A stretch of 64,000 nucleotides of DNA from Punica granatum (GCF_007655135.1 NC_045129.1:17520274-17584273); one strand, 5' to 3'. Positions 23,484-36,330 are shown, counted from the stretch's first letter. The notes: generated by a model from the sequence alone, not told the origin. A program made the numbers and translations.

Positions 23484-26057
23484 GAGGTGTCACTGTGGTT
23501 TCATCGAATTTGCCAAACTCGTATCTTTGACTCTAGATCGGAATCTAGCATTCTGCCTATCCATTATCTAACGTTTGATTAGGCCAAATGTATGATTAAT
23601 CTGATTTTTGTGTTTTGTGACAGAAGTGAAGATGCCCACCACCCAATCTACAATAAGGAGATAGAAACACTGAAAGTGGACGAAATGGGCCGTACGAATG
23701 AAACTCGCACTCGAACGGGCCGCCCCTTTCCGCTCATAGATTGAGGTGTTTCCGACTCCCTAATACCTAGGATATCGGTGAATCACGGAATGACGACTAT
23801 GCCTTTGAGTGGTAAAACATGTGGTGTTCATATACAAATTAAAGATCGTGTGACACGAAGGGGTCTAGAAAAGACTCGCACACCTCGACTCGAGCCGCCT
23901 CAAATTGGGTCCGGACTCGAGTCATGGTACGCGAGTACTCGCTAGACATGATCTTATTCGTGTTACACGTCTTGGTGTTTTGAAATTGTGAGCTTTTTTA
24001 AAGAAAAGGGCATTTCCGTCGTTTCATGAACCATCGATGCGTTTACGAGTTAATGATCAATTTATCCAATTCTTTTGGTCCAAGTGATTTAATTAATCGA
24101 ATGGCGCGTCCCGTTTCTCCCATTTGTGAAATTCTTCGATGATTATCATTCCACATTGCGGTTATGGTTTTGATGGGTAATTGTCCGAATCTAACGTGCC
24201 TAATAAATAATTTGCATTTTTGTCAACAATTAAAGAGGGACATAATCACAAACAATCCAAGAATCGGCTTTAAAATGGTAGAAGAGGCCAACCCTCACTC
24301 AAAGGGGTCTCGAGGAATTCGGCCATTCCCTAAGGGTAATTGGCCGAATACCCCTCGACCCAATGTGAGTGTCGATGGGTCTCTTCTATCACCTTTAACC
24401 AATCCTTGCATGCATCAAGTAACGTGCACACGAGGATAACACACATTCCGTTAAGTCAATGTTGACATGCTCTAATTTGCACAAATGAACACGTAAGACG
24501 ATCATAAACAATCGGAATTTAAAGGCTCATCAAACGATATTAGCTCAATTACTAATAAACTCGGAAGTAAATCACGGGAAACGCACGACATCACGGAACG
24601 AAGAGATCCGAAGCTTCGGGTGGACCAAGGAACCTCACGGCCCTCTTGCAAGGAAGATGGCCGTGGGCTTTCCTTGGCACAACCGACCCATAGGGTCTCT
24701 CCCTCCTAGATTCCGAACCTTTCTCATCATGCCATCACATTTCAATCACAAATAGAGACATCACAATCGTGGGAACGGCTAAATCCGGAAGGATGAGATG
24801 GTCATGGATCCTAGAGAGCCGAAGAGGCTCACGGCTCCCCATATGAGGCTTGGCCGAGAGGTTCCATGGCTCTCTTGAGTCTATGTCAACCTCATCCCTC
24901 TAGATTCGAGCCGTTTCATGTTATGCATGCATATCATAAGGCAATAAAGATCTAAAACATGGGGAAATGAACACATTCGAAGAAGGAGAGAGCCTCATGT
25001 CCTTGGGTGAACTAGGAAAGCTCACGGCACCCTCCAATGGGTACCGGCCGTGAGCCCTATTGGCTCCTCCCCGACATGGAGATCTCTTCCACTCCGACCA
25101 TGGCCCTTTCCCGTCATGGCATGCACATTTATACAATGTATGGACGTAACAAAAAGAATAAAACATGTAACGTTGCATGGAGTTGCATGGAAGTGCATGG
25201 ATACGCATAGGAGAAACTAACTTGCACGTTCTTCGATTAACGGTCGCCTCAACGCCTTTAGACAAACAAATATGAAGATCCTAACTTCTCTAAGTCGTAG
25301 AGGAGTGTTACCTAGCCTTGATGTACGAGGGAAAGAGTCGGGGAAGTGGCAAGAGGGTCGGGTGACCCGGATGGACGTCACGGGCGGAGGACACCCGTAA
25401 GGCAACTTGGAGAAAACGGGGTCGGCACGCTAGCTCCAACCACGGCACGGTGCGAGATTGGGCTCCTTGGAATCCTAAGGGACGGATCTAGACGTTCGTG
25501 GACAGTCCCGAACGTGCCAAGGCCTGGACAAACCCGAAATAGTGAGAGAAAACTCGGTAAAGCTAACGGGACCCGATAAGAAGGAGGAAGCGGAACAGAG
25601 GTTGTGCACTGTTGAAGGGCTCTCGGACCGTGACCACCTCTTCACGGGGGAGAGTCTGGGTCGTGAGGGACCCTTCGAACGTGATTGCACGACTCGCCGA
25701 AGTCGTGGGAAGAAATGGCACGTCGTAGAAGTCCGGATGCACCCGATGACGGTCTCGGGACCCGATAGCTTTAGCGGCTGGAATGTGATGTTGAAGGCTT
25801 CAAACAGAAAATCCAAGCCCGGAAATGGACTTAGGGGGTGGGAAATATGTAGGCTAGGGAGTTTGGGGATGTTTGGTTTAAGTCGGGTCGGGTGGTGATC
25901 AGAATACCGGGTGGTTTTCCGTTGGTTTTGGCCGGTCTTGGCCACAGGACGAGCTGTACGAGGATGAGGGGATGAGCTGGAGGTTGAGAGCTTTTTAGAG
26001 AGAAGTTGGCTTGGGAGAGAGTGAGAATGAAGAAGTCATTAGATTAGTGAGGCTTAG

Positions 26058-26068
26058 GGTTTATAAAG
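26058..26068 (-). promoter_or_regulatory. LTR1 TATA box
   Basis: On the minus strand CCTTTATAAACC, upstream of a CTTCTTCATTCTCACTCTC stretch. The same arrangement (CTATAAG then CTTCTTCATTCTCACTCTC) occurs in the LTRs of element A and in LTR2, which supports a shared promoter position. Confidence 0.55.
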
Positions 26069-27277
26069 GATGCCCTAATGGTGTGTTTAAGTGGAGCTAA
26101 GTGCGGTTTTGGGGAGATTAGAGGGCTGCCGAAATTTGGAAGGGGATTAGGGAGGGGAAAATGTCAAATGGAGTGTAGGGGAAGCAAGGGAGAAGTGATG
26201 AGAGATGATGGATGGGTGATGGATGTAAGTGTGTAAAAAGATATTTCAAATTGTGTGGTGGAGAGAAGTGGCTTGGGGTTAAGCCACCGAATTGGGTTTG
26301 AGCCGGCGGTGGGGAGGGATTTAGCCGCGGCTGATGGCTCGGCTTGGGTGAACCACAGCTGGCTATGGGTCCCACTTGGCTTAGAGAAAAACCGGAAGAA
26401 GCTCGAGGCTCGATTGATTGACCGTCCTATCTCCGAGGTCCGATAAATTGATGAATTTGGAATGTTTGTACGAAGAGAATTTGAATGAGCCCAATATCGC
26501 CACATTTCATGTGAACATATGTTCGGGCGACTCGGCACCTCGAGAGTCGGTTTTGCCCTGTTTGGACATTCAGAGTGAAGTTGACCGTCCTCGTCCTACA
26601 ATTATTCCTCCGTGCATTGTGGTGTTCGTCCCGGTGAGCTTTTTACCCCGTGTGGGATCATTGGATTGCCATCCTCGATCGAAGACCATTAGCCAGAGGT
26701 GACCTAGGAACTCGTGACCCGGGCTTTATCTGTGTTAACCGATTGCCCTGAGGTGTTCGGGGATCGCTGTGGTCTCTGTTGATCATAGATATGTCCCGAA
26801 GACTTGCTGAGAGGCGTTTGTGACCACTGAGACGTCCCTCGGGAGACCAAGTCGAATTCCGAAAGGCAATCTGAAACTTGTTCGTGAATCGGGCGCCCCG
26901 AGAGCCCTGTCAGGAAAGGCGCCTGCGAGAGTTCGGGATTGCCTCGGCTTACGCAGGATGCTTCTGAAATGCGTCCGGATGTAGCATTGGTCACTTTGGT
27001 ACCGAGAGGGATTTTTAGAGTCCCACATTGGATACTTTTCAACGCTTCGGTGATCTGGCGATGAATAGTGCCACAGTGCCAGCTTCCGCCGTTTTGAGGT
27101 TTGTTGTTTATCTTCTCTCCTAGCTGGCATTTGTGCTTTCCCTATTGGACCTTGCTCCTCTCTTATAGCTCGTGCCCCTAGGCCCGAGCGTTCGCCTCTG
27201 CCGAGTCATGGATAGTAACCCAAGCTTTGGTCGGAAGTCCTCTGTTGGAGCCGGTGGACCAAAATGGGTTGCTGACA

Positions 27278-27292
27278 GCTTGCCCCTCTTTG
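27278..27292 (-). other. Polypurine tract of element B, internal region 1
   Basis: Minus strand CCAAAGAGGGGCAAGC directly against the LTR1 end. Element A has the same tract at 46122-46135. Confidence 0.85.
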
Positions 27293-27489
27293 GTTGCGTG
27301 CTCGATTAGAGGAGGTAACCAAAGATCATGAGAAGCATCCCTTTTTGCCCCGGCGACCGTCTTGTTGTCACCCTCTGTGGTAGCCCGCCCCTCTGCGTTG
27401 GATGTATGGGGGAGAAAATGTGCAAGTGCACGAGCCTATCACAAGATAGCAACATGGTTGAGAGGTGAATATTATGAAACGGTGGATGA

Positions 27490-28930
27490 GGGGCCTGAGC
27501 CCGCAAAGCGGTATATGTAGGGCCGAAGCCCGTGGAAAGCAATAAGATACTAGGCCGAGGCTCGTGGAAAGCAGTAGAATACTAGGCCCATCTTCGATAC
27601 TAATAGCCATAGTCTGAGCATGAGCGCTCGTCGCGACTACAACTATTTCGAACATATTAGCCTTCGCCCCGATACTTGTTACCACTCATAATCAGGTTTT
27701 AGTAACTAAATATTTGCAACTTGAAAATTTAAAACAGACCTTTCAAGCACTTAAATATTATTTAATGGATGAAAATGGGAGGATTTATAATCCTGATCCA
27801 TGCAGTAACATCGTTTTGAATTCATTCAATTTGAATTGGTATTTTCTCCCTTACAATAATTATGATAATTATTGTGAAGAAACATCTCCAATAATCAGTC
27901 TTGGACAGTTTATTTGTGAAAATGTATGTATAGCCAAAAATGGACCATACTTAAAATCGGGTCAAGTTTTGATTGTTCAACTTGACTCTGTAGTAATAAG
28001 ATCCGCTAAGCCTTATTTAGCCACTCCAGGAGCAACTGTTCATGGCCATTATGGAGAGCCTGTGGAAAGCAGTAAAATACTAGGCCGAGGCCCGTGGAAA
28101 GCAGTAGAATACTAGGCCGAATCCCGTGGAAAGCAGTAGAATACTAGGACCAAGCCGGTGGAAAGCTGTAAATTACTAGGCCGAATCTCGTGGAAAGCAG
28201 TAAAATACTAGGAAGCCCGTGGAAAGCAGTAAATTACTAGGCTAAAGCCCGTGGAAAGCAATAAAATACTAGGCCGATGCCCGTGGAAAGCAGTAGAATA
28301 CTAGGTCGGAGCCCGTGGAAAGCTGTAACATACTAGGGCGAAACCCGTGGAAAGTAGTAGAATACCAGGCCGAGGCCCGTGGAAAGTAGTAGAATACAAG
28401 GCCGGAGCCCGTGGAAAGCTATAAAATACTATGCCAGAGCCCGTGGAAAGTAGTAAATTACTAGGCCGAAACCCGTGGAAAGCAGTAGAATACTAAGCCG
28501 AAACCCGTGGAAAGCAGTAAAATATTATGCCGAAGCCCGTGGAAAGCAGTATATTACTAGGTCGAAACCCGTGGAAAGCAGTAAAATACTAGGCCGAAGC
28601 CCGTGGAAAGCAGTAAATTACTAGGCCGAAGCCCGTGGAAAGCAATAAAATACTAGGCCGAAGCCCGTGGAAAGCAGTAAATTACTAGGCCGAAACCCGT
28701 GGAAAGCAGTAAAATACTAGGCCAAAGCTCGTGGAAAGCAGTAAATTACTAGGCTGAAGCCCGTGAAAAGCAGTAAAATACTAGGCCGAAGCCTGTGGAA
28801 GGCAGTAAATGTGGACGCGAAGCCCATGGACGCGAAGTCCAGAAAGCAGTAAATGTGGACACGAAGTCCAAAAAGCAGTAAAGATGGACTCGAAGTACTG
28901 GACACGAAGTCTGGAAAGCAGTAAATATCG
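27490..28930 (-). repeat. Tandem array of a roughly 32-bp unit (element B, region 1)
   Basis: Plus-strand unit GGCCGAAGCCCGTGGAAAGC followed by AGTAAATTACTA, repeated with substitutions and 1-2 base length changes. Interrupted at about 27590-28057 by other DNA including the rpoC2 piece. The right end (28800-28930) shifts to a related unit with GTGGACACGAAGTCC, which also occurs as a stub in element A at 45880-45930. Confidence 0.92.
27690..28057 (+). pseudogene. rpoC2: Plastid rpoC2 fragment (nuclear plastid DNA)
   Basis: The plus strand is open across the segment and encodes part of the chloroplast RNA polymerase beta'' subunit: [56 protein letters not shown] and [14 protein letters not shown]. 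These are hallmark stretches of plant plastid rpoC2. The match ends at about 28057, where the array resumes in mid-unit (CCTGTGGAAAGC). The left end is less certain; 27590-27690 is neither array nor clearly rpoC2. The frame has no stop, which suggests a recent transfer. About 120 codons of a gene of over 1,300 codons cannot function. Confidence 0.88.
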
Positions 28931-30061
28931 CGGGTGTTATGCCGTGGGGACGCGGTGGTTGGCGTCGATCGCCATTTGTCGCACGATTAAGAATTTGTTG
29001 GACAATGGCATCAGGTATGCGGCCGTGAAGGCACTGATTTGCCGGAGACTGGTCCCGCTGTTGGGGTGGTTGCCTGTTTGTTGGGGATGCCCCAGTCTTG
29101 TATTGTGCCACTCGAGCTCTAGGGTGGAGCATCTACGTACCCCGAGAGATCGGGAATCAGAGTCTGCCGTAGTTCCCGCGTTTGTTGTACCTGTGATCTT
29201 GACATCATTAGTAAGTCATGGGATTACTAGCGATTTGTAAGCACAGGTAAAAAGAAGTGTTTGCGACGCATACTCTTCAGTTTTGGGTCGCCTGGGCGAC
29301 CCGTGGAGAGTTTTTGCTTTGGTGATGCGAATGGGGGTCCCGCTTTCAGAGGCCCCAATGCGAGGCCTTCGGGACTCCTATTGGCCTTGCATGGGCATAT
29401 CAAGACGTTCTCAAAGGTGCCCAAGCGGCTCTATCGGTTGTTCGACGCGCCCCGTGAGCTTAGGACCCTTCTCATCAGGGTGCCGTAGGGCGGCTGCATT
29501 TGCAACCTGCATGGGGAATTTTTGTTCAAATTTGGTCAGACCTCGGTCTAGTCATTTTCAGAGTGTTATGACTAGACTCTCAGAAAGAAATATCTAGGAT
29601 TTTGGCTTTGTGGTAGCCGGTTGAAGGGTGGCTGTGACCCGTTTTGAAGTTGTGCAATGACAAAGAGAAAAGAGAAAGCTTGGGGAGCACGTTGCCCAAG
29701 GCTAAGAGGATACACGGGTTCACGCCTGCCGTGAGATGTACCCTCCCTCTTCTTTCGACTTCTTGTCCTGTAGGCTATTGCGAAGTGCTCAGATGGGGTG
29801 CCTGCTTGTGCACCGTGCTTGAGGAAGAAACCGCCTAGAACGGTTGAGCTACGTTAGGGAGCCGATCGGGGATCGTGTCGGAGTAGACAACCTGGCCATT
29901 TCCCTTGGGGAACCCTGGTCCGCATAGTGTGCGAAGGCCTTGGATGACTGTTTTGTTTATCTCTCATTTTACTCTCCTTTTGCCACGGTTACCCGCCTTA
30001 GGGCCGTACCTCTCAACCTAAAAGGGATGAGCTCTCCTTTTGCCACGGCCGCCCCAAGGGG
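28931..30061 (-). other. Non-coding 3' domain of element B
   Basis: 29230-29990 is an inverted counterpart of element A 43890-44700 (for example the GGGTCGCCTGGGCGACCCG stretch here and the gcctccagg/gaggcctcg area there). 28931-29230 has no counterpart I could find. A 15-base phrase CTCCTTTTGCCACGG occurs twice (29973 and 30033), a short local duplication near the pol deletion junction. Confidence 0.7.
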
Positions 30062-30547
30062 TTTTCGGTCGCGACGATCGGCGAAAGGGGGATATTGGCC
30101 GGTTCGTAAGAAGTTCTTAAAGTCTTCGTACCACGGCTTCGCCTCGGTCGCCTCGATTGCATTACAGTGGGCCGGGCCTTTGGCTATCTCAATCTCGAGG
30201 GGCTCGATAAGGTTTTCCCTTGTGATGCTTACCATGGAAGCAAGTGTTGCAAGTGCATATGCGAACTGATTCTTCATGCGCGGGGTGTAGGTGAATGAGA
30301 TGTCCTCAAAGTTCTTCATTAACCCTTCGAGGTATTCGTGGTATGGCACCAGCTTCGCATCCTTTGTCTTCCACTGCCCCAAGGTTTGGAAGATTGTGAG
30401 CATAGAATCACCGAATACTTCTAACTCTTTTACCTTGAAGTCGATCGCCGCTTGTAGGCCGAGGATGCATGCCTTGTACTCGGCCACATTATTGGTGCAT
30501 GGGAAGTCAATTTTTGCCGCCACCGGGTAATAGCGTTCATCCGGGGA
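30062..30547 (-). pseudogene. Tat/Ogre RNase H fragment of pol
   Basis: The minus strand translates to SPDERYYPVAAKIDFPC, NNVAEYKACILGLQAAIDFK, LEVFGDSMLTIFQTLGQW, then SFTYTPRMKNQFAYALATLA and a linker ending FADRRDR. This is the additional RNase H domain typical of Tat/Ogre gypsy polyproteins. The acidic residues in AEYKA and GDS are present, but the last catalytic Asp (FADALA in relatives) is Tyr here. The fragment begins exactly at the LTR2 end and breaks off at about 30062, before the integrase, joining directly to 3' non-coding DNA. The frame happens to stay open a little into both neighbours. Confidence 0.85.
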
Positions 30548-33430
30548 TGTGCGCACCCAAATTTCATCTCGTCGGGGCACGCATGCGCGAAGCCTATGTA
30601 ACGCGGCTCGGGCGTGTCCACCTTCCCGGGGACGCACGACGGACGCACGTGAGAAGGAGTCGCCACTTACTGTTTACGACCTGTAGGTCGAGGGCCGTTG
30701 AGTCACCCGGGTCTAGGGGTACGAGGTACACCTAAATACTAAGGCAATGGTCGTACGGAAACCGAAAATTCCGAATTCGGGGGTTCTATTACGTGCGGCC
30801 CTATATCCTGCACGCCCTTTCGGTACTCTAATTTGCTAGGCTTGCCGTTTTATTTATTTACCGCGTGATTTAGGGTTGCACTCGACTCGCCCATTTTGAC
30901 ACCGTAAAGTCGATGAATTAATCAAGTTAGGCCAATAATCCGAAAGATGAGTAGGCTTGTACGTCGAGGAATCAGTTCACTAACTTAGCGTTACAGTTCG
31001 TCGAACCGTGATGGTCGATTCCCTGCGCGAACTGAGACCACGAATGTTCGAGCTTACTCATCTCTTGGTAACAATGGACCGACTTGACCGGTTCGACACT
31101 CGGACCTATCGCTTGCCGATCGGGGATCCTTACAAATGAATGAGTGAATGTACAAATAAAATCCTCGCAACGTTCTCTTGAATAATTACAAAGTATAACT
31201 GAATAAGTAAATGGATCCCGATCGGTTTGCATTGGGCCAATATTCCACTTCGGCTCACCGTGTGTTTTAAATGACCGATAAATAAATTAAGGCAACGCGG
31301 GCTCAAGGAGCCGAGGGTCGGGTCCAATCGGACCGACGGTTTGCGGGAGAACCGATTAGCTGTCACCATAACCGTTGGGCCACATTTGGAGTGTGATGGT
31401 GACTTGAGGCTAGATCCCATTCCGCACTCGGGTTGCACGCACTCAGTGAATTAGGAGGCGTTGGACCTCGTGTTCGGTGGTTTGGGGTGTTATGCCCCGT
31501 GCAACACGTAACCTATGGGCTCGGACCCGAACCGCGACAAATCAGCAAAAGCAAGTGTAAAACAGAAGAAAACTGATAAAACTAATGAAAAACAGACAAT
31601 AACTGACAATCATAGATAAATACAGACAAGTTGTATATTAGGCCGAATGTACATGATTTAATCAGTTATTAACAGGGGTTGGTTAGCAAACAATGTATCT
31701 AACCTAGGCAAACAAAGAAGTGGGTTGGGATATGGTTCTAGGCTAATTACATGTGTGAATTTGTTTTAGAACTCTTATTCAGTGAAGTGTCACTGCGGTT
31801 TCACCGAATTAGTCAAACTTGTATTTTTTACTCTAGATTGGAACCTAGCATTCCACCTATCCATTATCTAATGTTTGATTAAGTCAAATGCATGATTAAT
31901 CCGGTTCTTCGTGTTTCGTAACAAAAATAAAATGTTCACCACTGAATCTACGATAGGGAGATAGAAACACCGAAAGTGAACGGAATGGGCCGTGCGAATG
32001 AAACTCGCACCCGAACGGGTTGCCCTTTCTCGCCCATAGATCGAGGTGTTTCCGACTCCCTAACGCCTAGGATATTGGTGAATCGCGGAATGACGGTTAT
32101 GCCCTTGGGCGGTAAAATGTGTGAAGTGCACGTGTAAATTAAAGATCGTGTGACACGAAGAGGTCTAAAGGGGACTCGCGCATCTCGACTTGAGCCGCCT
32201 CAAATTGGGCTCGGACCCGAGTCATAGTACGCGAGTACTCGCTAGACACCAATTCTATTCGTGTTACACGTCTCGGTGCTTTGAAATTGTGAGCTTTTAA
32301 AGAAAATGGCATTTCCGCCGTTCCGTGAACCATCGATGCGCTTACGAATTAGCAATCAATTTATCCAATTATTTAGTCCAAGTAATTTAATTAATCGAAT
32401 GATACGTCCCATTTCTCCTATTAGTGAAATTATTCGGTGGTTATCAATTTATGTCACGATTATGGATTTGATGGGTAATTATCCGAAACTAACATGCCTA
32501 ATAAATGATTAGCATATAGTTAATAGTTGGAGGGAGAAAGAAGAAAGGAAGACAAAGTCACAAGCAATTCCAAGGATCGAATTTGGAATGACCAAAAGAA
32601 ACCAATCCCAACTCAAAGGGTGTCACGAGGAATTCGGCCGTCCCCTAAGGATAAGTGGCCGAATGCTTCTTGACCCGATTCGAGTTTGGATGGGTCTCTC
32701 TTTTCGTTTCTAATCGGTCCTTGCATACATCAAGTGGTGTACATACACGAATTACACACATTTCACTAAGCCAACATCACCATAATCTTGGTTACGCAAA
32801 CGGAATCACGAGACAAGCACAAGCATTGCATTTAATGGAATTTATAAAGCGACATTGGCTCATTCAATAATAAACTCGGAAACACATCCCGAGAAACCCT
32901 CGACATCATGGAACGAGAGGTCCATGGCTTCGGATGGACCAAGGGACCTCTCGACCCCCTTGTAAGGAGGGTAGCCGCGAACATCCCTTGGTGCAGCCGA
33001 CCCATAGGGTCTCTCCCCCCTAGATCTCGAATGTTTCTTGTCATGCCCACATGTTACACGACGTTCGGAACGATAAGGTGTGGGGAGTAACAAGCTTCGG
33101 GGCGAGGGAGTTCCCCGTGCGTCCATGAGGGACAAGAGGACTCTCGGCCATCCCATCGGGAGGCATGGCCGTGAGTTCCCATGGCCCTTACGGACCACAC
33201 GGGCCTCTCCAACCTCAAATTGAGTCATCTCCTGCTATGGCATGCATGTTCATACGACGTTCGGACGTAACAGAAAATGAGATGCATGGCATTGCATGGG
33301 ATTGCATGAAATCAAAGGAAAAAGGCCTAACTTGCGTATAACGTCCATTTTTATCACTTTATCATCTCATAACAAACCAAGATCAAAATGGAAATCCAAG
33401 CTCGGAAATGGACTTAGGGGGTAGGAAATA
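30548..33430 (-). repeat. Element B LTR2, left part (interrupted by element A)
   Basis: Left edge TGTGCGCACCC, matching the LTR1 end at 21861; the alignment with LTR1 runs to 33430, where element A interrupts it. The sequence resumes at 51112: 'cggaaatggacttaggggg..ggaaata' here and 'taggct' with 'gtttggggatgtttgg' there are contiguous in LTR1 at 25830-25880. Without A, LTR2 would be about 4.4 kb. Confidence 0.92.
33426..33430. repeat. Target-site duplication AAATA (left of element A)
   Basis: AAATA before the 5' LTR of A, repeated directly after the 3' LTR at 51107-51111. LTR1 of element B shows the undisturbed site (GGAAATATGTAGGCT). Confidence 0.95.
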
Positions 33431-34773
33431 TGTCAGCACCCCATTTTGGCCCACCGGCTTCCCACACGAGGATTTCCGACTGAGGCCCGGGACACTATTC
33501 ATCACCCGGCAATCAGAGACAAGTAGGCGAGCATGGGGTCATGAGCAATAGGAGAAGAGCACGGTCTATTGAGAAAAGCGGAGGAAAGCCATTGGAAGAA
33601 CGAACGAACAAGGAATCCCCGAAACGACGGAGCTGACACTGTGGCACTATTCATCATCGAGTCACCGAAGCACCGAAAGGTGCCCAATATGGGACTCCAA
33701 AAATCCCTCTCAGTGCCAAAGTGACCAATGACACGTCCGGGCGCATTTCCGGGGCATCCTGCTTAAGCCGGGACACCCCGATCCCCCACGGACGCCTTTT
33801 CTGACAGAGCTCCCGGGGTTCGCCCCACTGACAAGCAAACGACCCCTTAAAATGGGCTTACAGGCACCCAGGGACCACCAGAGCCGGGGAACAAGCTTCA
33901 GACAACCTTCTGGAACTCGGCTCGGTCTCCCGAAGTACGTTTCAGTGGTTGCGAAAGCCTCCCGGCGAGCCTTCGGGTATTTCCACGGAAAGCAGAGACC
34001 ACAACGATCTCTGAGTACCTCACAATAATCCCCAAGCATCTCAAGGCACTCAGGGCACACTGAGAAAGTCCCGGTCAAAGTCCCTAGGTCTTCCCGGGCC
34101 AATGGTCCCCGACCGAGGACGACGGGTCAACGATCCCCCGCGGGGCAAAAGGATCGCCAAAACGAATGCAGGCATGCACAAAGAACAATCGGGGATCGAG
34201 GGACGCTAAACTCCACTCCGAACGTCCGAACAGGGCAAAACCGACTCCCGAGGCATCGAGTCGCCCGAACGTCCGTCCACACGACGCATGGCGATATTAG
34301 GCTCATTCAAATCCTCGTCATTCAAGCGTTCCAAATCCATAAATTAATTGGACGTCGGAGATCGGACGCGCGCTCAATCAAGTTTCAAGCATTTCCCGGC
34401 TTTTCTCTCAACCGAATGGGACCCACAGCTCAGCCAAGCCAAGCCATCAAGCCGCGGCTCAACCCCAAGCCACGGCTCAACCCTCGGCTCCGATTGGACA
34501 GCCCCAAGCCGCGGCTTCCCCCCCATGGCCGGCGGCTCCACCTCCCAAGACACTCCCTCCACCACATATTTTGAATTTCCCTCACATCCATCACCTCCCT
34601 CCATCCATCCATCCATCACACCCAACACCCATCCATCACCCCATCAATTCCCTCTTGCTTCCCCTACACTCCACATGACTATTTCCCCATCCTAATCCCC
34701 TCCAAAATTCGGCAGCCCATGTTTAAGCCCTTTAACCACACTTAACTTCACTTAATCACACCGTTAGAGCTCC

Positions 34774-34780
34774 CTATAAG
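34774..34780 (+). promoter_or_regulatory. Element A LTR TATA box
   Basis: CTATAAG, with an initiator-like C/T-rich stretch 20-70 bases downstream. Same position in the 3' LTR (47463-47469) and in LTR2 on the opposite strand (51325-51333). Confidence 0.5.
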
Positions 34781-35799
34781 TTCCCTTTCATCATTAGACT
34801 TAATCACTTCTTCATTCTCACTCTCTCTCAAGCCAATTTCTCTCTAGAATCCTCTCAAGCTCCAGCCCTCTCCCTCACTTTCGTTCAGCCCGTGCCAAGG
34901 CCGAAACCGGCTAAAATCGCCGGAAAACCACCCGGTATTCCGGTAACCACCCGACCCGACTTAAGCCAAAAATCATCAAACTTCCTAGCCTACATATTTC
35001 CCACCCCCTAAGTCCATTTCCGGGCTTAGATTTTCGATTTGAGGTCCCTAACACCCCGTTCCAGCCGAAAACATAATCAGGTTCCTAGAGCATACCCGCG
35101 CGCACCGGACACTTCCTCGACGTGCCATTCCTTCCCACGACTTCGGAGAGTCGTGCCATCACATTCAAAGGGTTCCTCATAACCCTCACTCTCCCCCGTG
35201 AAGAGGTGGTCACGGTCCGAGGGCCGATCAACCGTGCACAACCGCCATTCACCCGTTTCTCTCAAACCGTGTTTTTCTCATTTTTACCGAGTTTTCTCTC
35301 ACATTTTCGGGTTTGTTCAGGCCTTGGCACGCTCGGGTCTGCCCGTGCTCGTGTAGATCCGCCTCTTAGAAGTCCAACGAACCCGACCTCGCACCGTGCT
35401 GTGACCGGAGCAAGCGTGCCGACCCATTTTCCCCCGAGCTGCCGCGGCTGTCCTCTTCTCGGGTCACTCCACCCGCAACCCCAAACCGAGTCTTGCGACT
35501 CCCACGGCCGCATCCCCGACTCCTTTCCTCTTGCAACGAGGCTAGGTAACACCCCTTTCAACTTAGAGAAACTAGGATCCTCGATTTTTTGTTCGTATGG
35601 GACGTTTGTATGATTTAAAGAGCCGAATGCATGAAAGCTTTCATTTTTCTTTCGGATTCATGTCTCCCATGCATTCCCATGCAACGTGTGCCCATTATGC
35701 GCCTATGTATGACCATCCCATGTTTATATGACGCAAGAACTCGCATGCCATGACGGGAAATGGTTCGGATCCGGATAGGAAAGGTCTCCTTAGCCACGG

Positions 35800-36330
35800 T
35801 TGAGCCAAGGGACTCACGGCCTAGCCTCTAAGGAGAGACCCGTGGGCTCCCTTGGCTTATCCGGGGCTAGGATGATCTCTCCTCTCCCGAATCGAGTCGT
35901 TTCCTACGTCCCTTTACCTTTAATCACACGTAGCATGTTAGCATGACGAGAAACGATCCGAATCGGGGTCGAAGAAGTCCTCCCAACCCGTGTGAGTCAT
36001 GGAAGCTCTCGGCCATCCTTGGAGGGATGTGGCCGAAAGCTTCCTTGGACCACACGGGTCCGTGAGGCTTTCTTCCGCCATGAGACGGGTTCATTCCCAT
36101 GTATTACCCGTTCCATCACTAGTTGAAATGATATCGTATTGTTGCTCTCATTTAAATGCTTTATTCGTAAGTGTTTGGCATGATTTCATATCGTTGTAAC
36201 CATGGCTAAAATGTGACTATACGAAGGGAATAATGTGGGATCTAGGGAGAAGAGCCTTAGAGGAGTTCGGCCATGCCAAGGAACCCACGGCCATCCCCTT
36301 TGCAATAGGGGCCGTGAGACTCCTTGATGT
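35800..36330. repeat. Three hairpin modules in the element A 5' LTR
   Basis: Imperfect palindromes of about 50 bases at about 35803-35853, 36000-36050 and 36272-36325. Each has arms of the form CCAAGG..CTCACGGCC and GGCCGTG..CCTTGG around a short loop. Counterparts are at 48490-49015 in the 3' LTR, and in LTR1 (24305-25065) and LTR2 (32620-33190), where the arm sequences differ but the pairing remains. Confidence 0.7.

Larger units (their letters stand above)
21861..27277 (-). repeat. Element B LTR1 (5.4 kb, minus strand)
   Basis: Reads TGTGCGCACC at its left edge and CCAAAATGGGTTGCTGACA at its right; reversed, this is an LTR running TGTCAG...GCGCACA. The polypurine tract in reverse (GCTTGCCCCTCTTTGG) lies directly outside at 27278, so this is the 3' LTR of internal region 1. 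A second copy is LTR2. LTR1 is longer because of a 336-bp tandem duplication (22808-23483), one extra hairpin module, and a segment at about 25200-25780 that LTR2 lacks. No host gene is inside; the open frames are short and non-conserved. Confidence 0.9.
27278..30547 (-). mobile_element. Element B internal region 1 (deleted Ogre interior)
   Basis: Between LTR2 (5' side, 30548) and LTR1 (3' side, 27277). Reading on the minus strand it has an RNase H fragment of pol, then non-coding DNA (29230-29990) matching 43890-44700 of element A in opposite orientation, then a tandem array with a plastid DNA insert, then the polypurine tract. ORF1, gag, protease, reverse transcriptase, integrase and the primer-binding site are absent. 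At 3.3 kb it is a small derivative of an element normally well above 10 kb. Confidence 0.85.

Noticed and set aside
25542..25898. 118-residue frame in LTR1
   Set aside because: It lies in an LTR segment that LTR2 largely lacks, with an overlapping antisense frame; no domain seen.
35122..35613. 163-residue frame in the element A LTR (copy at 47811-48302)
   Set aside because: Conserved between the two LTRs only because they are duplicates; it has no recognisable domain and is not kept in LTR1 or LTR2.
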